NCBI RefSeq assembly: GCF_002102345.1 | Contig: NZ_LQPP01000028.1 | Location: 124,001-188,000, forward strand | Source of the DNA: Mycolicibacterium peregrinum | GTDB taxonomy: Bacteria; Actinomycetota; Actinomycetes; Mycobacteriales; Mycobacteriaceae | Length of the DNA stretch: 64,000 bases | Direction of reading: 5' to 3' | Part shown: positions 63,531-64,000 of the stretch, piece after piece | Numbering within the stretch: the first letter of the stretch is position 1 | Layout: each line of letters starts with the position of its first letter | Translations under genes and position numbers: made by a program | Notes under the pieces: generated by a model | Databases searched by the model: none | What the model saw: only the letters and a program-made list of their open reading frames with translations | What the model was told of the DNA's origin: nothing

Positions 63531-64000
63531 TCAGATCCACACACCCTTGCCGACTGCGACCACGCCGCCCGCGCTGATCGCAAACCGTTCCCGGTCCTTG
63601 TCGAGGTCGACGCCCACCATCTCGCCCGGACCGACCACCACGTTCTTGTCCAGGATGGCGTGGCGCACCACCGCGCCCCGGCCGATCCGCACCCCGGGCA
63701 TCAGCACGCTGCCCTCCACGATGGCGCCGTCGTCGATCGCCACATTGGAGGACAAAACCGAATTGCGCACCGAGGCAGCCGAAATAATGCTGCCCGCACC
63801 GACCACCGACTCCTGCGCCGAACCGCCGTTGACGAATTTGGCGGGCGCCAGGTTCTCCGACTCTCCGCGGATCGGCCAGCGCTTGTTGTAGAGGTTGAAC
63901 ACCGGGTGCACCGACACCAGGTCCATGTGCGCGTCGTAGAAGGCGTCCAGGGTCCCGACGTCACGCCAGTAGCCGTGGTCGCGTTCGGTGGCCCCGGGCA
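63531..64000 (-). CDS. glgC: Glucose-1-phosphate adenylyltransferase, 3' part, cut by window edge
   Basis: The C-terminal ~156 residues of GlgC; the start lies beyond the window. [21 protein letters not shown] and [24 protein letters not shown] are family landmarks, followed by the left-handed beta-helix with hexapeptide repeats ([31 protein letters not shown]). It makes ADP-glucose for glycogen and, in mycobacteria, for capsular glucan/maltose-1-phosphate. Stop at 63531-63533. Confidence 0.93.
   Translation of the reverse strand, partial: PGATERDHGYWRDVGTLDAFYDAHMDLVSVHPVFNLYNKRWPIRGESENLAPAKFVNGGSAQESVVGAGSIISAASVRNSVLSSNVAIDDGAIVEGSVLMPGVRIGRGAVVRHAILDKNVVVGPGEMVGVDLDKDRERFAISAGGVVAVGKGVWI

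Overview
The window reads as chromosome of a fast-growing mycobacterium (Mycolicibacterium/Mycobacterium type). It is GC-rich, uses many GTG starts, and has several starts that look leaderless (a TANNNT hexamer 6-8 bases before ATG/GTG). From about 26.5 kb to the right end the gene order mirrors the M. tuberculosis block Rv1250 down to Rv1213: drug-efflux MFS, Rv1249c-like protein, kgd, lpqZ, corA, sugC-sugB-sugA-lpqY, Rv1234-Rv1230c-like genes, mrp, tatB, htrA, rseA, sigE, Rv1220c-Rv1216c-like genes and glgC. The first gene (1-815) is the 3' end of an Rv1251c-like helicase/nuclease. In M. tuberculosis that gene sits next to Rv1250, so 0.8-25 kb behaves as an accessory island. Species cannot be assigned from the sequence alone. 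Rv numbers are recalled homologues, not search results.

Island, left part (0.8-8.2 kb): a 167-bp exact copy of an internal island segment, small membrane proteins (DUF3817, DUF2269), a SnoaL-alpha/beta hydrolase fusion, a DJ-1/PfpI protein, two GlxA-type (DJ-1 + AraC) regulators with an IS3-family orfA remnant between them, and an HD-domain protein overlapping an alpha/beta hydrolase. Island, right part (8.2-25 kb): a catabolic cluster with a flavin monooxygenase, an HSL-type esterase and a secretory-lipase homologue lacking its usual catalytic Ser and His. A minus-strand set follows: citryl-CoA-lyase-like protein, intradiol (hydroxyquinol-type) dioxygenase and GntR regulator. Opposite it runs a tightly overlapping plus-strand operon: SnoaL-like protein, acyl-CoA ligase, aconitase-like hydratase, CaiB-type CoA transferase, HMG-CoA-lyase-like enzyme and amidase. 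Similar TTGT-N2-ACAA operators lie before the monooxygenase and in the divergent region between the two operons, so one GntR regulator may control all three. No maleylacetate reductase is seen. I infer that the ring-fission product, or a tricarboxylic-like relative, is handled by the citrate-synthase/aconitase/CoA-transferase/lyase set. That combination is the best candidate here for an undescribed pathway. An ArsR-SDR pair with tandem operators and an FAD-linked oxidase close this part.

Core (26.5-64 kb): two MFS drug exporters, Kgd (2-oxoglutarate metabolism), an MHS-family importer, a methionine aminopeptidase/Xre pair with AT-rich palindromic operators, an SDR, LpqZ, malic enzyme, CorA, the trehalose importer LpqY-SugABC with a coupled Sufu-domain gene, a CitE-like lyase, Mg/PRC-CBS and DUF1003 proteins, a lytic transglycosylase with a CRP-like site, Mrp, the envelope-stress group SigE-RseA-HtrA-TatB, a TetR-controlled ABC efflux system, a TetR/acyltransferase pair, a DUF4126 protein and the 3' end of glgC. 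No tRNA, rRNA, CRISPR array or intact insertion sequence was seen.
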